A stretch of DNA of 64,000 nt, from contig JBAKBP010010442.1 of the NCBI GenBank assembly GCA_037953745.1, forward strand, positions 1 to 64,000, read 5' to 3'. The translations under genes were made by a program, and so were the position numbers. Under the pieces are notes generated by a model. The model did no database searches. It saw nothing but the letters and a program-made list of their open reading frames with translations, and was not told where the DNA came from. Source of the DNA: Lithodes maja. Its lineage: Eukaryota; Arthropoda; Malacostraca; Decapoda; Lithodidae. This document shows positions 19,261 through 29,119 of the stretch, in pieces. The first letter of the stretch is position 1, and every line of letters begins with the position of its first letter.

Positions 19261-21180
19261 TTATTGTCATAGGCTATAGCCTAGCCAGGGTGTCGAATGA
19301 CGCTGTTTTTTTTTAGTGATAACACAAATTAACTTTCTGTATAATGATAAACAAAAATTAATCCTAGCCTAGGCCTAGCCTACGTATTTTTATATGATTA
19401 TTTTAAAAGTTAGACATCTAAAATAGGCCTAGGCTTAGGCCTACTGTGTTCCAAAACTCAAGAGTAGCCTAGGCTAGGTTAGCCTAGCCTAGCCTTACAA
19501 AAAAAAAAAAAAAATATACAGGAATGTTGGTCTAGGCTAAGTTTAATATACACTTCCCAGGTCATTTTAACAGTTCCATTGCTTCTATATATCATATAAT
19601 ACACCATAGAGTAAGTTTTTAATAACTAGAAAAAAAGGTCATCTTCTAAATAATTACCATAATTGAGGACCTTCGCCGTTCCCGGGTTAAGAGTGGGCTC
19701 TGAGTCTTAGCCTACCAGAACCAGATTCCCAGCTGCCTAGCTAACCTTATTTTTTACTGTCTTTAACCTCAAATCTTCCTTGATCTTCATTAGCCTATCA
19801 ATACATTATACATAGCCCCACTAGTGGGGGCAGTCCTAAGATTGTTGGATAATGGGTTATCCTAAGCCTAATACGCCTAGCCTCAGCCTAGGCTACTCAT
19901 TTCTGCTTCAAATCATCATCATAGGCCTAGGCTAATACAAGTAGGCCTAGGCTTATCTGAAAAAATAATATGCTTGGCTACTTACAAAATCGCTGTTTGG
20001 TGCTTGCTAGAAGTCAGGTTTATCCAAAGTATCACCTTGAACTTATACCTTATATATAATGAGTTCCCCAAGATTAATATGCACAATTTTAGAATGTGTA
20101 GGGCACTCGCACTTCACATGAAGTCAATGTTATATTCCAGCCCCTTAATTCACTCTATTTTTCCACAAATATATCGGTAAATAACAGCCAACACATTTCC
20201 AAGTGTTCCACAGTTGATTGGCGGCAAGCTAATTTGACGTCATCATTGGATTATTCTCGGAAACACCACAATGGAAAACATAGCTGATATTGGTTCGTTG
20301 TTTTCCATTGATCCAACCACATATATACCCCTGAAAAACCAATAATTCATCAAAAAATGATGAAAAAAAAGCTTACCTTATGCCTCAAGGTCTTGCGCTC
20401 TTTGTCAAACACATAAAATTGATATTCATTCACTTTTTTTAAGAAATTAGAGACCCCATAAAATTAACACATACGAAAAAATATCGTGTATTTTGCGGGA
20501 GTTTAACTGGGATCAGATCAGATCAGAAAACTAACATTCAAACTTAAATTAATATTTTACATTATTCATTTCAGTGAAATTCAGTCAATATATTAAACAC
20601 ATGGAGTAGTTTAGTTAATATATACATAGTTTTAGATAAATACCTATTATTATCCTTTAATCTACATATTATTGAGCATTCGAGTGCCAATAAAATTACG
20701 GTAGTTGTGTTCGTCTTGACTCAGCCTTCGGCGCAATATAACATCGGAGTGTAGGGGTACATTGGTTGTTTGTTTGTTTGTTTGTTTTAGCGGACTCTCC
20801 CATCCAGGAGTTCGTTCTATGAACGATGGCTGTTTCCTTATTGTAATATATATTTGTTATATTGGTGCTAAAGTCAGTCACCTCATCCGAACCGAACAAG
20901 TTGTGTTTTCACAGTGTAAACAAATAGCTTTCATGACTCGAGCTCTGGATTTATCCGTCTAGGCCTATATTTACATTAGTAGCTGCATTTGGACTTCAAT
21001 ACAGGTGATATATAATAGTTATAAGATCATAGCCAATGTAGAGTACAGTGTAGAGCAAAACAACTATCGTTTGATGAGTGTAATGTAGAAATAGAATGGC
21101 AGGTTTAGCGGGGCTCCCAGCCGCCCCAGGAGTCACAGGCTCTTAGCCAATTTCAGTATCAATATTTTTTCAGATGTTAG
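19261..21180. other. AT-rich sequence without recognised gene
   Basis: Many AGGCCTAGGCTA words (19360-19960), an A run at 19500, a short (TTTG)n near 20766, and a CAATGGAAAAC/GTTTTCCATTG inverted pair at 20269-20311. No gene can be supported. Confidence 0.4.
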
Positions 21181-21247
21181 GTGCGGGATCACGAAGAAAA
21201 TGGGCGAATTTTGGCACACTGTTCACATCTCAAAATTTCTCCGGCGG

Positions 21248-21268
21248 CCGGGGGGCGTAGCCCCCCGG
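21248..21268. repeat. Perfect 9-bp GC hairpin with three-base loop
   Basis: CCGGGGGGC, GTA, GCCCCCCGG. Immediately after it come further partial foldbacks (CCCCCTGTTATATACCAGGG and GGGGGCAGTGCCCCC). It looks like part of an unclassified repeat. Confidence 0.6.
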
Positions 21269-21408
21269 ACCCCCTGTTATATACCAGGGGGCAGTGCCCC
21301 CCGCGAACGCCACGCAAAGTTGATCCTTGTAAGCTTAGAAAAATGATCCAGAACTGGATATTTTCTGTTTTGGCACCCTGCTTGAGATGCGTCCCTTTGT
21401 TTACATCC

Positions 21409-21443
21409 GAATGTCCAATGTCCAATGTCCAAAGTCCAATATC
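21409..21443. repeat. Short tandem repeat ATGTCCA
   Basis: ATGTCCAATGTCCAATGTCC followed by AAAGTCCAATA: about four to five imperfect units. Confidence 0.7.
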
Positions 21444-21734
21444 GAACAACTTTCAGCCAGCTAGCCACAGGCCTAGCAGTAGCGCCTAGGCTATTTTGAC
21501 GGCGATTTTTTCGGTCATTTGCCCCCTGCTGGCAATACTTGTAACATCCTAAACCAGCTTAACCCACCCCAAATATAGCAAAATAACTCAATAGGATGAG
21601 TGGCAGAGACCAGGAGGGAAAGACAGAGGTAAGCACAAAGCAATAATAACACACATCCTGGCGCTCGTCGAAGAAGGACGACTATGGGGCTCTATAAAGG
21701 TCGCTTCGCAGAAGTAACAGGGTTCTGGTGCCCT

Positions 21735-22230
21735 GAAATAGGCGAGCTATCCCCCCGCCAAAGGCGGCTTTCTAGGGCCTTTCCTAGCTGATGCTGAGAG
21801 AATTGGGTTCTAGTCATGTGGTGATGGGCTGGTCTATCAGAGTGAGAGCTGAACAATCTCTGCCATACCCATAGCTTACTCTGACTGTTCCTTTAACTTA
21901 TATATTTTCTAGATCTCAAGTGACGGTGTCTCTTCCGTGGATTTACCTCCCAATCTACCAAGATTGGAAGCCAAAGCGTCACATTTTTCCCTTGCCCCTC
22001 AACTTTCTCTTCATAATTGCTGAGGGGCAAAGGGCCCTGGGTGGGGTTTTGGTTTCCCGGGCGTTTCCGCACCCTCCTCAGCTCCCCGCCATGGAGTGGC
22101 TTCGGTCACCCAGGCTTTATTGTGGTCGCAGGGAGGGTTCTGTGGGGGCGCTCGGTTATGGCCTTGGAATTGCTCGGGGCCTTGGGGCTGTTCGGCCAGG
22201 CAGCTTGGGGAACAACAACAACAACAACAA
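21735..22230 (+). mobile_element. SINE-like element sharing a LINE 3' tail (copy 1)
   Basis: About 500 bp, from GAAATAGGCGAGCTATCCCC to GGGCTGTTCGGCCAGGCAGC and an (AAC)n tail. It matches the copies at 50743-51260 and 51460-51980 almost throughout. The last 60-80 bp correspond to the 3' end of the LINE at 47830-50101. The coding-looking frames through it are not conserved as proteins. The 5' end is uncertain here. Confidence 0.75.
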
Positions 22231-22481
22231 GAACCAGGGTGAGGATGGTAAGCGCATTCGGTTAACACTGATTATTCTTGACTTTGTATATAGAATATCA
22301 GTAGGTTCAGGGATATTTCGTAGCGAGGCCGGGCTGTATGATCTGTGCCCCATGAATATTCCTTCCTCGCACTTAAACATTAGGCCTACCATAGCACGGT
22401 TGGGAGTATGAACATGATTAGATTAATATTCAGTATTCGAGAATGGATAATAAGTCGTAGGCGTGTGCATAAACCTTTAAC

Positions 22482-22553
22482 CGTCCTGGTGGTGTAATGG
22501 TTAAGGTGGCAAAAATCTGTGTGTGATAACCCGGGTTCAAATCCAGGCGGATC
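22482..22553 (+). other. tRNA-like sequence (probable SINE head)
   Basis: GTCCTGGTGGTGTAATGGTT resembles an A box and CCCGGGTTCAAATCCAGG a B box, at tRNA-like spacing. The acceptor stem does not pair well, so this is more likely a tRNA-derived SINE head than a working tRNA gene. Confidence 0.4.
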
Positions 22554-22559
22554 ATAGAT

Positions 22560-22959
22560 ACTTTAATTAATTTCATTGTGTGTGGGGGATAATATGGCCA
22601 AAGGTTATCTCTTACCACACCAATCGAAATATAAAATTTGTAAACATAAATAAAAATAAAGTCTGAGATAGCCTACCTTATGGCATGAACTATAGGAGCA
22701 GATGAGGGTTCTTTATAGTAGCCTAGTCTTAATCCATGGTAGCTTATCTCTCAGGATACCCTAACTAAACATTGTATAAATGGCCATGTATATCAATGAC
22801 TAGGGTCCTGGTGTAGTTCAGAGGATTCCGGCTTCGGTAGACCAGGGTTAAAGGGTCAGGACTCCGGGCCTGGCGCGGGGAGTGTGGTGGAAGATCACGA
22901 GACACGTCTTTACACTTCAAAAGTTTACTGGCGTCTGTCTGAATTTCAATTTCCGACTC
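22560..22959. other. Sequence without recognised gene
   Basis: No supported ORF. GGTCCTGGTGTAGTTCAGAG at 22804 is another weak tRNA-like stretch. Confidence 0.35.
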
Positions 22960-23581
22960 TTAACCTCTCGGCTGCGCATGTGGGGTATGAGACACCACAC
23001 TCCTGTGCTGACGTATTTGAGCTGTTCCCATCACTAACATCGTTATTTTACCATAAATAGCATTAATACTTATCCATATGCGCTTATTATAGGTTGATTA
23101 TAAAGGTATTAACATGTTACAACAATAAAACAAGTGGAAACAGTGTTTGGATGGTCAAAATCGGCGATACAGGCCGGGAGTTACATAATGTATGGCTGAG
23201 GCAACCTCTCTGTCCTCCTCCCCTCGCCTTGTCTGGAGAGACACTGTTACGCAATAGTCTCTCTCGCTCTTTCCCACACTTGGTAAAAGTGATGACAACG
23301 CCCTGCTACCAACTCGCTAATGTTAGCACGAAAATACACCACAGAATAAGGGAATAACAGGGAAAATAGGTGATAACTGAAGGAGGGGAGTTAAGTGGGG
23401 AAGGAGTGATATTTGGCATGGCCCAGGGGCAAAACAAAAATAAAAAAAATAAAAAATTAAAACAAAACAAATATTTTTTTTTGGGTGTTTTAAATGGATT
23501 TTTGTTTTCCCTTACTCTTAAGAGTCTTCCCGCAGTCCGCCGGGGGAACTCTTAAGAGTCTCCCTGCAGTTCCCGGGTTAA
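22960..23581. repeat. TTAA-ended 0.6-kb element, family B (copy 1)
   Basis: Left end TTAACCTCTCGGCTGCGCAT, right end TGCAGTTCCCGGGTTAA. The body carries the family landmarks: TGGTTGATTATAAAGGTATT, GTTTGGATGGTCAAAATCGG, AACTCGCTAATGTTAGCACG, AAAATAGGTGATAACTGAAG, GGCCCAGGGGC. This copy is the most diverged. No coding capacity. Confidence 0.85.
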
Positions 23582-23637
23582 ATCAATTATATACTAATTC
23601 GTTACCAAGGATTCATTCCCTCTTCACTTAACCTCTG

Positions 23638-24266
23638 AAGTGCGCACGGGGGTAATTGAAAACGTCCCCCTGTGCTGACCTATTTGAGGTGTTTCCGTCA
23701 CTAAAATATTCATTGTACCATTAATAGCATTAATAATTATCCATATGCGCCTATTATGGGTTGATTATAAAGGTATTAACCTGAAACAACAATAAAACGA
23801 GTGAAAACAGCGTTTGGATGGTCAAAATCGGAGATATAGCCCGCGAGTTGTATAATGTATGGGTGAGGCAAGCTACCTTCCCGCCAATTTCCCCCAAGGC
23901 CACTGAGACACAGTCGATCGATACTCTCTCTCTCTCTCTCTTGCACTCGCTTGCCATCAGTGATGACAACACCCTGCTTGCAACTCGCTAATGTTAGCAC
24001 GAAAATATACCTCAGAATAAGGGAATAATAGGGAAAATAGGTGATAACTGAAGGATAGGAGGAAAGTGGGGAAGGAGGGGAGGTAGAGGACTGAGATTTT
24101 GCATGGCCCAGGGGCTAAAAAAAAAATAAAATAAAAAAAAATAAAAATTAAATTTTTTTTTTTTTTTCGATGTCAAAAGTTGATTTTTAATTTTACTTAC
24201 TCAGGAGAGTCTTCCCGCAGTCCGCCGGGGGAACTCTTAAGAGTCTCCCGGCAGCTCCCGGGTTAA
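23638..24266. repeat. TTAA-ended 0.6-kb element, family B (copy 2)
   Basis: Runs from TTAACCTCTGAAGTGCGCAC to CGGCAGCTCCCGGGTTAA, 629 bp. Same orientation as copy 1, only 56 bp away. Near the right end, AGTCTTCCCGCAGTCCGC and GAGTCTCCCGGCAGCTCC form a subterminal repeat around CTCTTAAGAG. Confidence 0.88.
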
Positions 24267-24546
24267 TCATATAAAGGAGAAATAAGCATTTAATTATATA
24301 AATACTAATATTAAAATGCCCCAGAACAAGAAGCCCACCACAGAAGCCACGAGCGAACACCACACAGAAACACCCGGAAGAAAGGTCCACAGAACGAAAG
24401 GACCAGCTGACCGAGCCAGCCATTTCAGACAGGCCCAAGCCCGCAGGGCTAAGCAGCTCATGGCCACACCTTGTTACCTTTTCTAAACTGACCATTTTTT
24501 CCACACCTCACGTACACTAACCCCCTCGTGTCCTACACTCCTAACT

Positions 24547-25440
24547 ACAAAGATGATGAACAGGAATATACATTCATATTAAAAACAACCATGCCCTGTC
24601 CCGACGTTGAGCCAATGCCAACACATCAGACAGCCATAATATTTATGTATGTTCTTACATCCGAGAAGTAGATTTTATATATATCTTAGAAGTTAAAACA
24701 CCCACGTTTGTTCCTAGACCTCTTATATCATTTTCCATGACTAGTATAGATATATGTAACCCGTGCCCACTGCCCAGTCGCCCCTTGCATTTGTTCCTCT
24801 AGTGACTAAGTCTATAATATTAACTGCCACCAGCATTGATACGACATAGCGGCACTGTCCTTGCTACAAAGATGATGAACAGGAATATACATTCATATAA
24901 AAAAAACAACCATGCCCTGTCCCGACGTTGAGCCAATGCCAACACATCAGACAGCCATAATTATATCTATGTATGTTCTTGCATCCGAGAAGTAGATGTT
25001 ATATATTTTAGAAGTTAAAACACCCACGATTGTCCCTAGACCTCCATGACTAGTATAGATATATGTAACCCGTGCCCACTGCCCAGTCGCCCCTTGCATT
25101 TGTTCCTCTAGTAACTAAGTCTATAATATTAACTGCCACCAGCATTGATACGACATAACGGCACTGTCCTTGCTACAAAGATGATGAACAGGAATATACA
25201 TTCATATAAAAAAAAAACAACCATGCCCTGTCCCGACGTTGAGCCAATGCCAACACATCAGACAGCCATAATTATATCTATGTATGTTCTTGCATCCGAG
25301 AAGTAGATGTTATATATTTTAGAAGTTAAAACACCCACGATTGTCCCTAGACCTCTTATATCATTTTCCATGACGAGTATAGATATATGTAACCCGTGCT
25401 CAGTCGCCCCTTGCATTGTTCCTCTAGTAACTAAGTATCA
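24547..25440 (+). repeat. Threefold tandem repeat (309-319 bp) inside the 5' LTR
   Basis: Units start ACAAAGATGATGAACAGG at 24547, 24866 and 25175 and run to AACTAAGTCTATAATATTAA. The same three units are in the 3' LTR (35211, 35530, 35839), so the triplication predates the insertion. Confidence 0.9.
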
Positions 25441-27229
25441 ATATTAACATTCCCTAACATCTTGTCTTGCCAGACTAAGCTTTATGAAGACCCATCGCCC
25501 CATAAATCTATGTATGCAATCCTTAGGTTAAGTATTTTTATCCGCCATTGTGTTCACCTTTTTCCATTTACTTTCCACAATTGTCATACGTCTTCCCCTT
25601 GCCTCCTTCGTATCCACAGCCCACACTACGCCAATTTACTTCGTGTCTTACACCTCTTACCCCAACCAGAGATTGTATAAGATAACCTGGTTACCAGTAT
25701 CTGTCATAAGTACCCCGAAACAATAACTAAGTACCCCTACGAACTGCCGCTTTTGTTGGTATTTATATTTATATTTAATAGAAAACGCAGTTCCCAGGAC
25801 CAACTAATAGTATCCATAACCCTCGGACTGATCACATAACTCTATCTTTTCCAGACTCATATACCACCCCATAGTTGCATTCCCCGGTAGCATATTTTGG
25901 CTAACGTATTCTACTGCCTTTTCAAACTTTCCATATCAAGTGTAGCCTAATGCCACCCCCACGCCCAGGGACCTTAGGGGCAAAATTTCCCTGTAGCCCT
26001 TGAACTCTCCCCCCCTCTCAGTAAGAATTCCCGCGCTTCTCGACTCTTGTCCGACCTAGCCTCTCTCTCATACCTCTTGAAGATCCTTGAATTGTCCGTT
26101 GCTAACGCTCTCCAACCTTTTATATATATACTCCTATCCAGCCTACCTTCACTTAGTAGGCCAGAACAACATTAGAACTTTACTAGCCCCTTGCATGCCA
26201 TCTATTCTCTTACAACACATTCACAACCCTGCACCCAATGGTCGTCGGTGCGAGGCTAGCCGCCCCGCCAGTTACTAACTTCTATTGCCATACTTCCAGA
26301 TAAATGTGGCAGAGTTAGCAACCCAGTCTCCACCACATCCAGCAAACTCTACAATTAACAACCAGCCGAGTAAAACCAGCTAGCTAAGGCACCTTCGGTT
26401 TTGGTATTAAAGACACCCACATCTGTCTCATACACAGAGGGTTATTATAAACACTGGTGATATGGCAAGCCCCTAGCCACAGCCGCCGGACGACGATCAC
26501 AGAGAGAGTGCGCCCAGCTCCCCCTTTTGGCCCACCCGAGGAGGGAGACCCCCACCCCCGCGGAGGTATACCTGGCCCCTGTTTTGACTTTCGAGTCATT
26601 GCCAGGTAGCACAGGAATTCTTCCTGTCAATGAACTAACCATGAATGACTAACACCTTTACCTAACCTCTATTAGCTCACAATAAACCATTTACCTTTCT
26701 TGCATGCTCTGATCACTAAATTAGCACCTCAGCTATACCATAGAATGAAGATTGAACAATCTAGAATGACGTTCCTATCACAGCTGTTCCCATCCTCCTC
26801 GCAAAGTAGATCCAGTCTCTCTCCCCTAAATACGTCCAGTATAGCCAAAATAGTACCTCTTACTAAGGCTCAGTTATATGACATATAAAGGCTTTCCTAT
26901 AGCCCTGTGCCACAACAGTAAATACCATCTTACCTAGTCTCCATTTCTATTGAGAGCTCAATTAAGTTCATAAGACTCGAGATCCCTACTGTCTACAGGG
27001 TCCAGAACCGAGCCTATAAATCTAACTCCCGCCCCCAGTCAAATCAGTTGAAAGCTAGACACCAACCAGTGGTCACTACCCTGCAGTTTACCTCTAGCTC
27101 TGCCTTGTGTTGTTCCGGAGTTGAGAGATTCCAGATCCGGCAGACTCCGTGGCAGAGAAGACTGATAGAAGCATCTGTCCATGTACAAGTCCTAACGTGC
27201 ACCTTATAACCTTCACACAAATTCGTGGG

Positions 27230-27237
27230 TATATAAG
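27230..27237 (+). promoter_or_regulatory. Candidate TATA box in the 5' LTR
   Basis: TATATAAG in GTGGGTATATAAGTGTG. If used, transcripts would start near 27260, leaving about 850 nt of R-U5 before gag. Another TATAAAT lies at 27015. Confidence 0.35.
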
Positions 27238-27958
27238 TGTGTAGCCAGCAACGATCATCAAGAGATCCGACTTGAGAACTTCCTACATTTTGGACCATCT
27301 GGACGGCCGAGGAACCAGTCGTTAGCCCCCAACATCACCGGAAGCAAGATAACCAGGACCAGATCTACCCATACTATTCAAGATTCATGTTGCTAGTACT
27401 AAGTGTTATAGTACTAGCTTGATACTCACTTATTAACTTTCTATAAAGTGGCTAAGACCTTGTCCAGCGCAATTCATATTTAACCATTCCATTTGGGACG
27501 TACTAAGCGATCAGTGCTCTTTAATTAACAGGCGACTTTGACTCTCGTAATTACCTTATTCAGATATTCAAACTCTAGTGATATCTAACGTCGCCCACTG
27601 ATTTGTGTTCTACGTATTTCTGCTTCAAGAATATCAAACTTAGTTCAGTACCCCCATGAGGTTACTAGAGATTGCCGTGTTCTACAATACGCGTGTCTAA
27701 TCCTAACTGTGAGCTGCTACTTGGGCACGCGACCAGCCAGCAAGAGGTCAAATCAGTGACATTGAATTATACGAATATATTGAGGTCTTCCAGTAAAAAT
27801 ATAAACTTGCTAATTAAACCCGTGATCAGAAGATTATACCTGAACGTTGGAAGTGGGAGACTAGGCTCCATCCAGATCCGCTAATGCTAGCAGTTCCCTT
27901 CTATCATTTGTTTTGTGCGAATATAACTATCTTTCTATGCTCTTTATTTCTTTACTTA

Positions 27959-27964
27959 AATAAA
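27959..27964 (+). terminator. AATAAA in the LTR (also at 38635 in the 3' LTR)
   Basis: AATAAA about 140 bp before the LTR end; in the 3' LTR copy it could direct 3' end formation of the retrotransposon RNA. Confidence 0.4.
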
Positions 27965-28106
27965 CGTAAACTTGTGTCGTGTTACCGTGTGTTTATTTTG
28001 TGTTCTCTATTCCTCATACCTTGTATTGTGCATGCAGCCTTCTATACCCAGTCATTCAGAACTCACATTACCCAAGTTAAACCTGTAGAAAAACAGGGCA
28101 TAACAT

Positions 28107-28121
28107 TGGCGGCAGCGGTGG
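28107..28121 (+). promoter_or_regulatory. Primer-binding site, probable tRNA-Leu
   Basis: TGGCGGCAGCGGTGG starts one base after the 5' LTR. Its complement matches the 3' end of a common animal tRNA-Leu (CCACCGCTGCCACCA) at 14 of 15 positions, the mismatch being next to the CCA. The tRNA sequence is from general knowledge. Confidence 0.6.
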
Positions 28122-28186
28122 TTCTTGATTCGGATAAAAGGTTGCATTACATTACAAGTTTGGAACAGCTAGAACACGAGAACATC

Positions 28187-29119
28187 ATGGCGCAACCTAC
28201 CCACACTTCCATCCCAAATTATGATCAAACAAATTATGGGATCGAAGTATTCATGGACGTAGTGAAACCCTTACTTGACGTTAGTTATACCACGGACGCA
28301 CAAAAAATAGCCGTAACAGTACCACACCTGGGAAAAGCCGTTCCCCTGGTGGCCTATCAAGTGCACCCTGACCTCACCTGGAACGAATTTCGCACAATAG
28401 TGATTGAAGCCATTAGACCTTCGTTGGGCGCTTTCGTGGCCCACACCCGTATCTTAGACACGAAATTCGAAGGCGATCTAGATACCACAGTGAGTAAGCT
28501 TGCCCAAAACATAAAACATTCTTTCCCCACGTTGACCAAAATCCAACAAGAACAGCAAATTCTGGTCAACCTTGTGTCAATATTGCCCTCAGCAGTAACA
28601 GACCATTTCCGGGTGCACGATTTCGTCGGATACAGAAAAGACCTCATCACGATCCGACGTATTTTGGCCGTGTGCACAGAAGCACCCACCCAAATCGCTG
28701 CAATCAAGAGGTTTCCCACGCGCCCGCAGCAAACCAACCACCAAAACCCCAACAATGCCTCCCCAGCCTCATCTTTCAACAACAGACCCACCTACCCTTC
28801 CGGCAAGCCCCAACCCAGTAGACCCCGGTTCCAACCGTCCCAGCCACGCAGAATCTTCAACCGGAACCGCAACTACAACACCTACCAAAGTAAAAACCCT
28901 ACCTTAGTTATTATCAACCCCTATGATTTCCCTGCCTGTAATGCTCAGTGTGCCCTCCACCAAATTCGTGACTCTGCCAAACCTCGCCCCTCTACCCCTC
29001 GCATTTCTGTAAATGAAGAGGAGTGGGGACAAGAGGAAGAAATTGCCCCCCATACCATGACCTCAGACGATACCGAGGAAATCCTGGAAGAGGTAAATAC
29101 CGACCCCCAGGATTTTTAA
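28187..29119 (+). CDS. gypsy element Gag
   Basis: From ATG 28187 (MAQPTHTSIPNYDQ) to the stop at 29117-29119, 310 residues. The frame is open further upstream into the LTR (from 27884), but that part is Leu/Cys-rich and lies in U5, so the later ATG after the primer-binding site is preferred. The middle has a capsid-like helical region. The C-terminal third is Pro/Asn/Arg-rich (FQPSQPRRIFNRNRN) and acidic at the very end. No CCHC zinc knuckle is visible; the Arg-rich stretch may bind RNA instead. It would assemble the virus-like particle. The stop coincides with a likely -1 frameshift site into pol. Confidence 0.85.
   Translation: MAQPTHTSIPNYDQTNYGIEVFMDVVKPLLDVSYTTDAQKIAVTVPHLGKAVPLVAYQVHPDLTWNEFRTIVIEAIRPSLGAFVAHTRILDTKFEGDLDTTVSKLAQNIKHSFPTLTKIQQEQQILVNLVSILPSAVTDHFRVHDFVGYRKDLITIRRILAVCTEAPTQIAAIKRFPTRPQQTNHQNPNNASPASSFNNRPTYPSGKPQPSRPRFQPSQPRRIFNRNRNYNTYQSKNPTLVIINPYDFPACNAQCALHQIRDSAKPRPSTPRISVNEEEWGQEEEIAPHTMTSDDTEEILEEVNTDPQDF

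Larger units (their letters stand above)
24317..28105 (+). repeat. 5' LTR of the gypsy element
   Basis: 3789 bp, beginning TGCCCCAGAACAAG and ending GGGCATAACA (TG...CA). It differs from the 3' LTR by only a handful of changes that I can see. At 3.8 kb it is several times longer than typical Ty3/gypsy LTRs. It contains a threefold internal tandem repeat, a candidate TATA box and an AATAAA signal. Confidence 0.9.

Noticed and set aside
21189..21449. Gly/Pro-rich frames around the GC hairpin
   Set aside because: Both strands are open because of the palindromic GC repeat; no domain.
22482..22553. Functional tRNA gene
   Set aside because: A and B boxes are present but the acceptor and T stems do not pair properly; listed as a SINE-like head.
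24193..24504. 103-codon frame present at both LTR starts
   Set aside because: Antisense to the Pol C-terminus; duplicated only because the LTR is duplicated.
28357..28791. 144-codon minus-strand frame opposite gag
   Set aside because: Antisense shadow of the gypsy Gag ORF.
29040..29060. CCCCCC run in the gag/pol overlap as the slip site
   Set aside because: GCC CCC CAT does not allow pairing after a -1 slip in the A site; the T run at the gag stop fits better.
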